28,732 nt of DNA from Amoebophrya sp. AT5.2 (taxonomy: Eukaryota; Sar; Dinophyceae; Syndiniales; Amoebophryaceae). Made by a program: the position numbers and the translations under genes. The notes below the pieces were generated by a model. The model did not search any database, was not told where the DNA came from, and was given only the letters and a program-made list of their open reading frames with translations. This document shows, piece by piece, positions 1 to 11,049 of the stretch; within the stretch, counting starts at the first letter, position 1, and each line of letters begins with the position of its first letter. The stretch covers positions 1 through 28,732 of the forward strand of contig RXOD01004106.1 of assembly GCA_005223375.1 (NCBI GenBank). The letters run 5' to 3'.

Positions 1-2
1 CA

Positions 3-3000
3 GCCACAAACTCGAACGGCTCGGCTTCTTCGGCGTCCTCGGCAGCTGGTGGCGAGGTTATCTCCGCCGCGTCTCCCACAACTATTGCAGCTTTGGTGCC
101 TGGAGGTGTACAGCACGTTGCCGGCCATCACAATCTTGTGCGGGGGGATTTGGATCTCTCCAGTCCTTCGTCCTCCAACGCGTGGGGCGGGGGTGGCGCT
201 TCTTCCTCCACCTCCTCCTCTTCCGACGTGGGGGGCGCCAGTAGCAGTAGTGGCCAACAGGATTTGTATCCCTTCGTCGCGCGGGGGCGCATCCATCGCG
301 GTCGGGAGCGGCGCGACCCGGCGCGGTCGCCGGTTTTTGCTCGTTTCCCGCGCGCGCGAGAGGAGGAGCCGGTGAACGGGTTCCCGCACCTGTCGCCGCG
401 CATCACCAACGTGCGGCGCTACGAGAGTGCGATGACGCCGGGGCGGATATTCAACTTCAGCAACAACTGGAGTGGTCCACCAACTACAGGTGCGGCAGTA
501 GATTTCCTGCGAACTGGAGGGGCCCTTGTAGGTCCGGGGAACAACAACTATTCGGGAGGTGATGGGGTCGTTGGAGAGGTGACAACGCATCAGCAGCAGC
601 AGACTGCTGGGTCGTCTTCTCAACATAGCATGCTCACTTCGTTTACGCGAAGCGCGGACAACATGCGGGTTGGCGGAAACTTCACGCCTGCAGCTCCCCC
701 TACGACGTCGAGCGCGGAGGCACCAGTATCCGACACGTACCGTGGTCAGCAACAGGAGCTGCCGCCCCCGCTCCCGCGGACTCGCAGCTTCGTGCGCGCG
801 ACGATCGGGTCCTCGGGGGAGGAGGAAGCTGGCGAACCTCTAGTACCACCAAATCCAAACGACCCAAACGCAGGCGCACAGCAGCGGCACCAGGCGACCT
901 CCCCCGGCGAACAGCAGGGCACCAGCATCTTCTCGCCGCGCACGGAGGAGACGAATACAATGAATACGAGAAGTGCGGCCGCGACGCTGGCCGCGCGGGC
1001 GATCGTTGCCGAGGCGCTGTCCAGCGCCTTGGAGCATCTGACGCAGCGGACGCGGCTGCTGACCGAGCAGACGACGACTCTGCTGCACCGCTTTCGGGAC
1101 GGAAACGAAATGCTGTCGCTGATGGACGAAAACGACGATGGCATCAGAAGAACTGCAGATAATTCGTCAGACAATTACACGCCACCGAGAACAAGCTCCC
1201 TGGCCGCACAGGCGCAGGCGATGATGACGGCGGAACAAGAGATCGGAGTCGACGAAGCGGCGGCCTCGGTGGAGCGGGACGTACTGCCGACGTTGCGGTC
1301 CTCGGCAATTCAAATTGCGGACCGCGCCGCGAACATCGCGCGCATCCTCGGACGCCGGACCGCTCCCCCCTTCGGGGGGGCACCTACTTCTACGGAAGCT
1401 GCGATACCTCCAAGAGCAAGCGTCGTTGGTGAAATAAGAGGAAGTAGCGATACTTATGGTATAGTTCGTGCAGCAGGGGACGAGCAGGACGTGTACAGCG
1501 AAAACCGACGGGTGCTGGCGAGCCACCTGAACGCCGTGAATCGGGGCTTGCGCGTGGGCGAGGGGAACATGCTGAATATGCGCTCGACGGGTCCGGGAAC
1601 GATCCCGCTCCCGCGCATGAGCCCAAGCGTCGCGGCGCGGGGGGAGCGGTTCTCAGAGGACGATGAACAGCTCATGGGGGGAGTTGAACAACCTCCGCAT
1701 GGAGGACTTCATGGGGGACTTGAAGTTGAACGAACCGCAAACTACCAGCGTAGCATGGACGGGTCGCCGGTTCCACCGATCATGGGAGTGCTTGGCGCTC
1801 CGGCTGCTCCGGCGGACGATGATCCTCGAGCAGTGCAGATGAATCCCACTTCCACGGCAGCGTCGAATCGGAATCCCTACCTCGCGGCCCCGCCGGCAGG
1901 CTTCGGCGCAGCCCCCCTGTTTACCTCGCCTCTCGGAGGTCCACCTACTAGTACTTCTACAGTCGCGAACCGTCCGCGTCCTCCGCGACGGATCACGCAG
2001 CGCGATTACCTCGCCCTGCGGAACGCGGGGCGCGTGCGGGAGCTCGCCAGCGCGATGGGCCACGAAATCGAGGATGGCGCGGACAACCACGAACTCGTCG
2101 ACCACTACTCCAATACTACTTCTGACTACAACAATATTGATCCTCGCGGCCATTTCCCTAGGGGCTCTTCCTCGCGCTCCTTCCCGACGTACCACACCGC
2201 GGCGGGCGAGCTGCTGGAGCTGGATCTTTTGTTCCCGAATTTGACCGTTTTGCGCCTGTACGAGGTCCCGCGCTACGTCCTGGTGGACGTGTCGCTGCCG
2301 ATCTTTCCGAAGCTGGAGACCTTCTGCCTCCGTGGCGGGACCCTGGTGTCGCCGCTGGCGCTGGGGGACCTCAGTCTGGTGCCACACAAGATCGGCCCCA
2401 TTGCCGAGGTCGTGGGCCAGAAACAGCGCGTGTCGACGAGTCCTTTATTGTCGTTTCGGAACGGCCGCGTGTGCGCGCCGGAGGTGGAGAGCGCGACCGT
2501 GGTAGACGGAAGAGGTGCTGGCGCGGCGGAAGGCGGCGGCACAGCAAATCAAGAGTCGTGCGGCGCTCTGCTGCATGATCCGGCGCAAAGGATGCAGAGC
2601 TCGGAGCACAACATGACGCTCGAGTTCCGCATGGCATCAAATACAATTTCGGAGTCAGCAGCAGATGTCAACGACCCTAGTGATAAAAATCTCGAAGGAG
2701 AAGGCGGTGAAGGTGAGCAAAATAGCTGCTCTGACACGACGTCGACGGAGCAGAGGAAAAACCTTGCTTCCTCAGAAACGACCCTGTCTGTGAGCGACCC
2801 GCGTTTTCGTCGGTGGCGGTTTCTGGCCGGCGCGAGCCGCGGCAGTTTTTTCCAAGCGAGATCGATGAAATGCCTCGGGCTGGAGTTCGGGCGAGTGGTG
2901 GAGACGCTGAAGAATTCGCACTTCAACTACTCGTTCACTGATCTCCTCCTCACCTCCGTCATCAACTGCACCTCGGACCACGTGCGGCACTGCTTTCCGC

Positions 3001-6000
3001 CGCTGATCGAAAAAGACGGGGTCTTCGGCTGGGCGTCGTCCGGTATCGGCAGCCGGCGGCGGCCCCCGCGCCCGGCGGAGGTCACCACTCTGATAGAAAA
3101 ACTGTGCGATAGCTGCGAGGACGCAACAGAAGTGTTAAAAATCGCCGGCTTCCTGAATGCTGATGCTGGTGCCCTTGGGAAGATGCAGATGGAAGATGTA
3201 GATGGAAGAGGACCGAGCTTCGTGGGCTCGCTGCTGGCGAGATTGAGCGGAGGAAGTACAAGTTCGTCCACGACTAAGCAGCTGGGGGACGCTATGGAGA
3301 CGGCGAACTGCGTGAACGTTGTGCACCCAGCACCATGTTCACGCAGTTCGCCGTCTCCAGAGGACGACCACGACGTCGACCACAAACAGCGATCGCTAGA
3401 AACAGAGAAGCTCTACGCCGCCGCTATACGCCGGACGACTGCGGAAAACTCCGTCGTGGACGCTTTGTTCGATGCTAGTGGTCGTTTATCGCTCCTCGTA
3501 TGGGCGATCGGCAGCGTGTTGTCGTCTCCCTACTGCTTCGACCCGCCGAGCACACTGCTCGTCCACGCCTGTAAGGCGGTTCTCTCCGCGCTGGAGAGAA
3601 TAAACCAAACTTCCGTCGCTCTGAACACACGACTGCAGAAGGGCGTTTTCCACTCGCAGCGAGACGTCGGAAGGTTGATTTTGTTGGGCGGGTTGGGTCC
3701 GGGGAGTAGAAGTTGTTGTAGTAGAAGCAGCGGTGGAGGTTTTGGTTCATCATCTTCCTGCGCAGGGATGACATCTGATCCGGAGCTCCTGATTGCCGCG
3801 GACGCTTTACTCAGCCGCTTGCCGACGTTGCTGGCCGAGCTGCAGAAAAGCCGCCGGTTCTGCTGCCACAGCATTTTGGTGATACTGAGACGGTCGTTGC
3901 TGCAGCAGTCGAAGGCGGAACGGGCGATGCGACAGCTGGTGGCGGAGGTGCCCAACTTGATTCCGATTCTCCTGCCCGAACAACTAGAAGGAGGAGGAGC
4001 ACATCAACTATGTAATGGACAACTAGCCAGCGGCGATGATCTGGAGCAGGCGATCTGTGTGGTGGATCTGGTGGGATACCTCACCAACTTCGCCAACTGG
4101 ACCGAAAAGGCGAAGCGCGCGGCCTTCGACGCCGCGAAGAAAGTGCTGGACGCGAAAAAATTGAATCTGATGAACATCACGTCTTCTTGTAGTTCACCTC
4201 GCTCAACACGGGGGGAACAACTTTCCGCAGCCTTCAGGACGGTAGCACAAACTGCCGACGGCGCGGAAGATTCGTTTGATCAGAACACGACTTCGGAAGC
4301 TGAAGATGATCTTCCTCTTCATGGTCCGCCGGATTTTTCCCTTAATTCTCCTCGTGTCGTGGCCACCCGGAGGAACGGCCGCAGCGGGTTGTTTGAGCTG
4401 GTTCTTCCGTCACCCACCACCCTCCCCCATGACCCAGCATTCGTTGATTCGGATTCCGGGCGCGAGGAGTGGGACCCCTACCACCTGGACGCGAAGAAGC
4501 TCACCTTCGCCACGAGCTCGAAACACCACCCGAAGCGCCTGATAACCCGCGGCAGAGCCTCAAACGCCGGCTCCAAGTCCTCGAGCTGCGCGTCCAGTGG
4601 CGGGTCAAAGTACACCTGCGACTGGAACGTGGACGGGGGCTCGACGGAGCCGGTTCCTGTTGACGTAGTTCTTCTGCCAGCCGCTCCTGCTTCGGCTTCC
4701 CTACCTCCAGGCGTGCCAGACGTCGTCGCGGCTGTGGGGTCCACGAGCGCAGCGGGAGAGGACGAGAGCGACAGTAGTTCACCTCTCCGGAGACAGGACG
4801 AGAGTAACAGGAGTGTCCGGGACACCTCGGCCGGAGAAGTGGCGGGGGAAGGAGCGGAGGGGGGCGCTCTCTCCGGCACGATGGGTTCGTTCGAACTGCC
4901 TTCGGAAGGCAGTTCGAACGAAACAATCGTGCCGGGAGAAACAGAATCACATCCTCTAGTACCACCTTTTGATCATGATGATGTAAACCGAGGAGCCGCG
5001 GGCGCAGTCGCCGGAGCGCTTACAACTACTGCCGCCAGAAGTGGCAGTGCAAGCGAAAGTGTTCTGCTGGAACAAGACGTCGCTTCGTTATCATCTTCAA
5101 CAGCAGTTAGACGGAGGGCAGAAGGGGAATTTGTGACCGTAGCTCACGCGCCCGAATATGGCAGCAGGCGGCAGTACCAGCGGGTGGAACCGATGTTCCA
5201 AAATCTGGTGTCAGGAGGAATCGCCTCTTCCGACACCTCAGACCAGGAAGCAGGGGAGGTGGAGCATCGGGGCATAAATCTCGTGGACGTGGTTGCGGAA
5301 GTGGAGCTGCAGGCTAGTGGTATTAATGCGGCTTTAGGTGGACCAGGACCTGCTCCGATACCACCCAGCGCAATCATCGACCCAGGGATGTTGATTCCAC
5401 CCAGCGCAATCAACATCCCTCACTCCGTGCCGCCGCAGGAGCCGCGTGCGATTTTTTCCCAGCATCCCCCCAGAATCCCCGAGCAGGAGGAGATGAACAG
5501 TGGGTTTCAACATCTGCAACCTCGGCCAAGTAGAAGGAGAACCACGGGAACCGCGTGGCGCTCGTCTGGGTCCTCATCTTCGAATTCCTCCACGCCGAAC
5601 TTTGGCCGACGGTTTCACCTCGCAGAGGACCTCCGCCTGCAAAACGAGCAAGATCTTGACGACCAAAGCCTGGATCCTATCGACTCTGCTGCAGGGAACA
5701 ATTCGTCAGTGGGCGACTTGTCTATCGAGGAGCTGCAGGAGGAGGAGGGCGACGGAGAAGTAGGACGGCGGCAGCGAGGTGGGGAAAACCCGGAAATTCC
5801 TCAGCTCGCCCACCTCTCCCCCCTAACCCAGCTGGGCGACGTGGACGAGCTGAGTTTCCACCTCACGACCTCGTCCTCTGCAGAGGAAACCGAGGCGGCC
5901 GCTGCTGACAGTCATGTTGAAAGAGGTGGTACGGATGTTGAAGAGGAGGAAATCGTTCTGCTGCGCTCCTCGGACCCTCCGCCAACCCCCGTGGAAGTGG

Positions 6001-9000
6001 AGGCGGGCAATCGAAGTACTCGAAGTACTGCCACATCAACTGCTGGGCCGAATGCCGCGAATGTAAGGATCACGCACCGGGAGGTGGCGGTTCCAGTTCC
6101 GGTGTCCTCGAATTCCGGGAACAATCGTTCCGTGTACCGGGAGCCGTTTCGGTACGACCACATGACCGAGTATCCTCCGTTCCGGTTTTCCGTTGGTATC
6201 GGGCGAGATATGGTGACAGGACCTCCACAGCTGCAAGAAGTGCAGGACCTGCACAGTCACAACAACTTCTTTACTTCCTCCGGGTCTTCCCCCCGTCCTT
6301 TCCCCCAACTTCCAGGAGGCGCTGTTGCGGATCATCTTCCCCACAATCTTCCCGAGGATCGCCCCCCCCAGGCACCCCAGCAGATGGCGGAGGAGCAGTC
6401 ATCTCCACTCGAGATCGAGGATCGCGGGCACCGGGTGCGACGAATGTACTCAACGGCGCTGCACGTCGGCTACCAGCACGAGCGGGCACAGAGTCGGAGC
6501 GTGCCGCCGCCCGAGACGCGGCAAGGAGGAAGCCTGTACGAAGAAGTAATCTCGATGGACGTGGATGGGTACGGATACGGGAGGGAGGAAGAAGAGGAGC
6601 AGGCGCTGATGCAGCGAGAAAGAAGACGCATCCGCCAGAGCGGAATAGAGTGGAGAGATGGCAATGGAACTGTTGCTGTGGGGGCTCCGGGTGCGCAGAA
6701 CAACAATTTCAACGCGTCGAATTCCTCGAGTTCTTCGGCAACATCTACAGTGGGGAGGACCGCTTTTGGGTCCTCGGGAAGCGGACGGATGAACAACTTG
6801 GACGCGGAAAGTGGCATCGAGCGCGAGGGGCGGGGATCTCCGCTGCCCGACATTCGGGAGCAGGCGGAGCCATCCGTAGCATCGGTGCCGGTAACAGGAG
6901 AAGATGAAAGCAGACCGGGCACAACTACATCGACTCTGCAAGCAGCGGCCGCACCAGTGAATTCTTCCGCCATCACCCTCGAGCCAGTGCTCTTGGGCTC
7001 GAGCGCCACGGTGGACTTGAATAACTCGGCTGGGGGAATGGGCGGAATCAACCTTAACCGGAATCAGCTGACGGAGTCGGAGTCTATCCATCTCTCGTCT
7101 GAGCAGGAGTCGGAGGGCAACGCCGGAGGGGCAGCTGCGGGGACTGCGAATGACGTAGGGCTGAGGTCCCTCGATCCTGCTGACCCTCGAAGTGTAGGAG
7201 AGCTGAACCTGCACTTCGAGAGTCAGCAGCACGGCGGCATTCGAACCAACGCCAACGCCAACCCTGTCGGCGGGTCGCCAGAAGATAATTCGGGCCCTTC
7301 TGCAGCTCAACCTCCTGGCCCAGGCGCGCCGACGGTAGATCGAGATCGGATCAGCGCAACTGTGAGAGCTACGCTTCGCGAATCTCGCATCCGCCCGACG
7401 TTGCTCCAAGCGCTTGCGGAGAGCCAGAATACTCAGGCAGGCGGAACAAGTACGCCGTTCGTGTTTGGTCGCCAGACCTCTTTCGGGTTGAATCCCTACG
7501 GGCGCCAGAACTACCCAACCAACCGGGGCAGGCGGATCATTCCGGATGCTGCTGCTCCCCCGACAACCGCTGCGAGGGACCCCCAGCATCAATTGCTGCC
7601 AAGTAGAAACGGACCTGCGTCCTGGGCCAGTTTCAGTGCCAGCGCGCGGGCGCTCCGTTTCCCCCCAACATTTTCGTCGAACGCGGCCTCGCCGGCTATC
7701 GACCACCGTTCGCACGGGGTGACGTCTCTGGAATACCAGGCGCAGATGGACCACGGCCGATTCGCGGACATCTTTCCAGAGCTGCGACACTCCGTTTCCC
7801 CACGAAGGAGAACCCCTGCATCCGCGGCGACGCGGTCGCCCTCCCGTACCTCGCCACTCCGAGGAACAAGGGTATCCTGCCCCTTGCCGACTTCCTCTCC
7901 TTCCCAGACGAATCGTGCAATCAAGGAAAGCAATGGGTGTAGTACCACCTCCCCATCTTCAAGTACAAGTTCAACCTCGTCCAGCACGCGCGAAAGCATC
8001 CAGTACTTCCACGCGTCACAGATCCTGGACCGGCTGGCGTATGCTGGATACCGCCCGGCGGTGAAAGAACGCGGCGCTCTGAAAAAGCGGGAGGAGTGGA
8101 TCTCCTACCTCCGCCCCGGAACGCACGTGGACGCCATGGACACAGAACAGGCGGCATGGTGCGGCTTTTTCCATATATCTTGATTTATTGCTATGGAAGG
8201 ATCTCAACTCAACTCAACGTCAACTCGAACTCATCATGAGGTTGATGTTTGATGCGCTTCTTTCCTTTCTTGTGATGATGAAACTTCGTTTGCCATCTGC
8301 AGCGGGGGCCGCAGAAGTCCTCTAGGTTTTGGTTGCTTGAGGTTGAGCAGTTTGCGCATGGTTGTACCCCGTTGCATCCCGTTACACTTGTTACCGATTC
8401 CACTTTAAATCGATCGGACGTCCTCGCTCACAACTTCCTCTTTTACCTCCAGGTACGAGTCCTACATTGTCTCGATCGATGAAGACAAGTGCTTGGTGCA
8501 TTTCCTGGGTTGGAACACGACGTGGCGGCGGCACATATTTCTGCAGAACGCGGACGCGCTGCGATTGCAACCCCGCAACTGGGTTGTGCCGGAGTGGCGC
8601 CGCCGGCTGCGGCGGCAAGACTCGCTTGACGTAAAAATTCCCCTGGCGCAAGTGCTGGGAAATAAGCTTGTATCCCCGGTACAACTAGATGTAATGGCGG
8701 AAGGAAGAGGTGGAACAACTACTATGGGCACTGGGAATGAATATGAAGCTCCTGCTCCGACTCCGGGATCGTCGTCGGCTGCTACGCCAGCGGCTACAGA
8801 AGATGACCCGAAGACGATTGCCCTCCCGCAGTCGGTCGAGATGTGCACGTTTGCGGAGGAAAACATGGCCGAGCTGCGACCGCGGTGGAAGGTCGCCCAA
8901 ATCGTTCAGTTGGGTCCGGGGAGGAGGGCTCAGGTGCGGGTTCTGGGCAACCCCTTGCCGACGACGGGAGCGATCCTAATGGGGAACGCTTTAGCTGCAA

Positions 9001-9623
9001 GATCGCCCACTGCGGAGGTTTCCCCGGTCGTGCCGGCAGCTACTACGCTTTCCATCGCAGCGCAGCAGCTCGAGGGGAGGACGGTGGGGAGCCAGATTCC
9101 GGCTTCCGCTACAACTGCGGGTGGTACGAGTGCAAGCGGCGACGGTGCTGGAAACCCACTGGGCGAAGTAATGGGGGGAGCAGACGTTGGAGGTCATCTT
9201 CAAGCAAGTCCTACGCAGCTCCGACCGGCGCTTCACCTTCCCACGGGGACAACATCGTCCGCAGGGCATCATCGATCATCATCCGCAGGAGTTCATCTGA
9301 GCAGTCTGACGTTCGGGGGGTTGCTTGATAGCGGATACTCACTCCTGTTTTGGGTCGACCTGAACGGCAACGCGGTGCAACCCTTCGGCACGCACACGGT
9401 GAAACCCTCGACGCGGCGGCCGGTGTGGAGCTTTTTGGAGCCCCCAAGCCCGCCGCACATGCTGGGAAGAGGCCAAGACCCGTGGGACGGAGGCGGGGGA
9501 TGCAGCGCTGGGGGGTGCAGTGGAGGAGAAAATGATATTAGGGGAGATCATGAAACCGCGGAGGGCGGATTTGGTCGGGGGACAGGCACCAGCGCGATGC
9601 GGCCGCACATGTTCGCGCTTTGA
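3..9623 (+). CDS. Giant low-complexity protein with a C-terminal Tudor-knot/MBT-like domain (5' partial, two exons)
   Basis: The frame is open from the window edge to 8158 and continues after an intron at 8453-9623, giving about 3,108 residues; the true start lies upstream. The first in-window ATG of the frame is at 432, but the Ser/Ala/Gly-rich composition before it matches the rest. Most of the protein is disordered (Ser, Gly, Glu, Pro, Asn-rich). Two ordered-looking parts stand out. Around 2190-2420 there is a leucine-rich, LRR-like stretch (FPNLTVLRLYEV, FPKLETFCLRGG). Around 2800-4180 there are helical, armadillo/HEAT-like stretches. At the exon junction the residues GTHVDAMD...W|YESYIVSI...CLVHFLGWN fit the Tudor-knot/MBT pattern (G-x-V-D-A-x-D ... 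W-Y ... V-H-F-x-G-W). This fold usually reads methylated chromatin or scaffolds chromatin complexes. The family as a whole is not recognised. The existence of the gene is near certain; its function is inferred only from the C-terminal domain. Confidence 0.8.
3296..3358. repeat. Perfect inverted repeat (22-bp arms, 19-nt loop) inside coding sequence
   Basis: The left arm 3296-3317 (GGAGACGGCG...) is the exact reverse complement of 3337-3358. The loop 3318-3336 has a further GTGC/GCAC pair. It lies inside the giant exon, in a disordered linker between helical blocks, and keeps the frame open. Confidence 0.85.
4874..4934. repeat. Near-perfect inverted repeat (30-bp arms, 1-nt loop) inside coding sequence
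   Basis: The left arm 4874-4903 and right arm 4905-4934 pair at 28 of 30 positions around the single base 4904. It sits in the disordered part of the giant protein and encodes the palindromic-looking peptide FELPSEGSSNE without breaking the frame. Confidence 0.85.
5384..5420. repeat. Inverted repeat (13-bp arms) overlapping a direct repeat
   Basis: Arms 5384-5396 and 5408-5420 are exact reverse complements around an 11-nt loop. The motif CCACCCAGCGCAATCA also occurs twice in direct orientation at about 5360-5413, giving the repeated peptide PPSAI. Confidence 0.7.
8159..8452 (+). other. Intron of the giant gene (GT-AG, phase 2)
   Basis: The donor is GTGCGG after base 8158 and the acceptor is CTCCAG before 8453. 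Exon 1 ends with TG and exon 2 begins with G, which rebuilds a TGG tryptophan codon. This is exactly the W of the W-Y pair expected in the Tudor-knot motif. In the unspliced reading the frame would end at the TGA at 8181-8183. The intron has lower GC than the exons and a run of CAACT repeats near 8205-8230. Confidence 0.8.
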
Positions 9624-9641
9624 AGGTAGATTTTGAAATTA

Positions 9642-9647
9642 AATAAA
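9642..9647 (+). promoter_or_regulatory. Possible polyadenylation signal AATAAA
   Basis: AATAAA lies 19 bases after the stop codon of the giant gene, in an AT-rich stretch. The position fits a polyadenylation signal, but use of this hexamer in the organism is unknown and the motif is short. Confidence 0.3.
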
Positions 9648-10501
9648 CTTATCGGATATCGGCTATACCCCCAGCATTTAAGTGACTCAACAGATGAGTC
9701 AACAGGAGAGGTGAGGAGGATTATTTTGAAGTTTTTGGCGCGGCAGAGAGCACGAACGACCTTTGCCTTCAAATGAAGAAAAGCGTCTCTCTGCGCTCGA
9801 AAATCATATTTGCGCATGCCCGAAATTAACTGACGAGAAGTAGATGGTACTAGAGGCGGACGATGTATGATCTCGTGCCTGACGTCGAGAAGAAAAGTTC
9901 AGAATTGAGGTCAGCATCACTAGCTCGAGCTATGCCCTGAAAGTATGGGGTGAATCTGAGTCATTTATTAATTCAACAGCACGAGCACAACTAGATGTAG
10001 ATCTCAGAAGGCGAGAACGATCCGCGACTAGATGGATGAATCTTAGCGGAGCCATGTGTAAAAACAAGAGCAAAATTCGCGGCAGTAGCTTGATGTGCTG
10101 CTCCGGGGCAGCGCACAAATTGAGCGTGATCAATTCTGTTCTGTTCGTTGCTGTTTCAGGAAAAAAGAAGCTCCCGAAGGATGGACGTGCACTCGCTCAC
10201 TGACATGGTCCTGATCTTGTTTCATCTTCTTCTTCTTCATCAACATTTTTCATTGTGGCTTGCATTTCGTTTTCAATGTCCAGGGTTCGTCTTTGCCCTA
10301 GTACGCGCAAATTATGAATATTCATTGCACGTGATAATATATCGCGGTGTAAGTTGTACAGCTAGCGGTAGAGACTGCAACTAACTTAAATAAGTGTCGA
10401 CGCCCAAAGCCAAAGCCAAACGGAAAATCAAATTAAACTGTTCGGCCCTCTCCCTCTCTCGCAAGCTCGTTCGAGTTTGTTGGAGGAGTGTCACAGAACC
10501 G

Positions 10502-10509
10502 TATAAAAG
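10502..10509 (+). promoter_or_regulatory. TATA-like sequence TATAAAAG
   Basis: A consensus-looking TATA box stands in non-coding DNA about 225 bp before the insertion point of the TIR element. If the element is disregarded, it lies about 330 bp before the ATG at 23438, so it could have been the promoter of that ORF. This is inference from position only. Confidence 0.25.
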
Positions 10510-10726
10510 TATTTTCCGCAGCAGCTCAGGCCGTTACAGGATAGAGTTAGCGTAGATCTTGAGGCACAGGCTAACAGGGGGGACAGGCTATCCAATTAAT
10601 TTTGCAAACGGCGTTCTTCAAGTTCAACTTCAACATCAATTCAACAGATGGAGAAGTAGAAGTACGTGCAGATCATGAAAAAAAAAGAGCCCGCGAGTCC
10701 GAGTCCGATTTCGATATTTTCTCGCA

Positions 10727-10734
10727 TAGTTAGC
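10727..10734. repeat. Left 8-bp target-site duplication (TAGTTAGC)
   Basis: TAGTTAGC abuts the outer end of the left inverted repeat and is identical to 23331-23338, which abuts the outer end of the right inverted repeat. The flanking DNA beyond the eight bases differs between the two sides. Eight bases is the duplication length of hAT, P, Merlin and KDZ-type transposons. Confidence 0.85.
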
Positions 10735-10979
10735 TATGAACGGACAAAGTTAGATTTTCGGACAAGACTCGGCGTGCGTTTTCAGATGGATTTCCGCCAG
10801 CCTTCGGAAGTGGAGCCGAAGGATGGCGGAAGTGGAACCGAAGGCTGGCGACGGCTGCTCCGACAGTTGGCGATGCGGAAACCGACAGCTGGCGGAACCA
10901 ACGGAGCTTCCCCGGGCGGCAGCTCGAATCGTTGCGGTTACTACCAGAACCACAACCTTTCAAAAAACCTCCAATCCAG
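10735..10979 (+). repeat. Left terminal inverted repeat (245 bp)
   Basis: It is the reverse complement of 23086-23330. The outer 110 bp differ at one base (10837 region, A for G). The inner 75 bp, from AGCTTCCCC to CCAATCCAG, appear identical. Between them about 60 bp differ; this part is built from shuffled CCGAAGG / GGAAGTGGA / CCGACAG units. Homology ends abruptly at 10979. Confidence 0.9.
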
Positions 10980-10985
10980 TCCGGT

Positions 10986-11049
10986 GGTTACGCAACAGTG
11001 GAATCTTCCTCTCGCTCGGTTACGCAACAGTGGAATCTTCCTCTCGCTC
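10986..11049 (+). repeat. 32-bp tandem duplication just inside the left TIR
   Basis: Two exact copies of a 32-bp unit beginning GGTTACGCAACAG occupy 10986-11017 and 11018-11049. The unit is absent next to the right TIR, so it is specific to the left side. It could be a subterminal binding site or a simple slippage duplication. Confidence 0.8.

Larger units (their letters stand above)
9624..10726. other. Non-coding spacer between the giant gene and the TIR element
   Basis: No convincing coding region is present; the longest frames are below about 90 residues and show no protein-like pattern. The stretch has lower GC than the flanking genes. It holds a TGACTCA/TGAGTCA inverted pair at 9683-9701, a TATAAAAG at 10502 and a short A run near 10678. 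Its last bases (10727-10734, listed separately) are the left target-site duplication of the downstream element. Confidence 0.6.

Noticed and set aside
6450..7790. 446-residue open frame on the minus strand under the giant exon
   Set aside because: It is arginine- and serine-rich nonsense opposite a clearly coding, GC-rich + strand exon; an open antisense frame is expected from the codon bias.
10148..10384. 78-residue frame in the spacer before the transposon
   Set aside because: Short, no recognisable pattern, AT-richer than the genes, no supporting signals.
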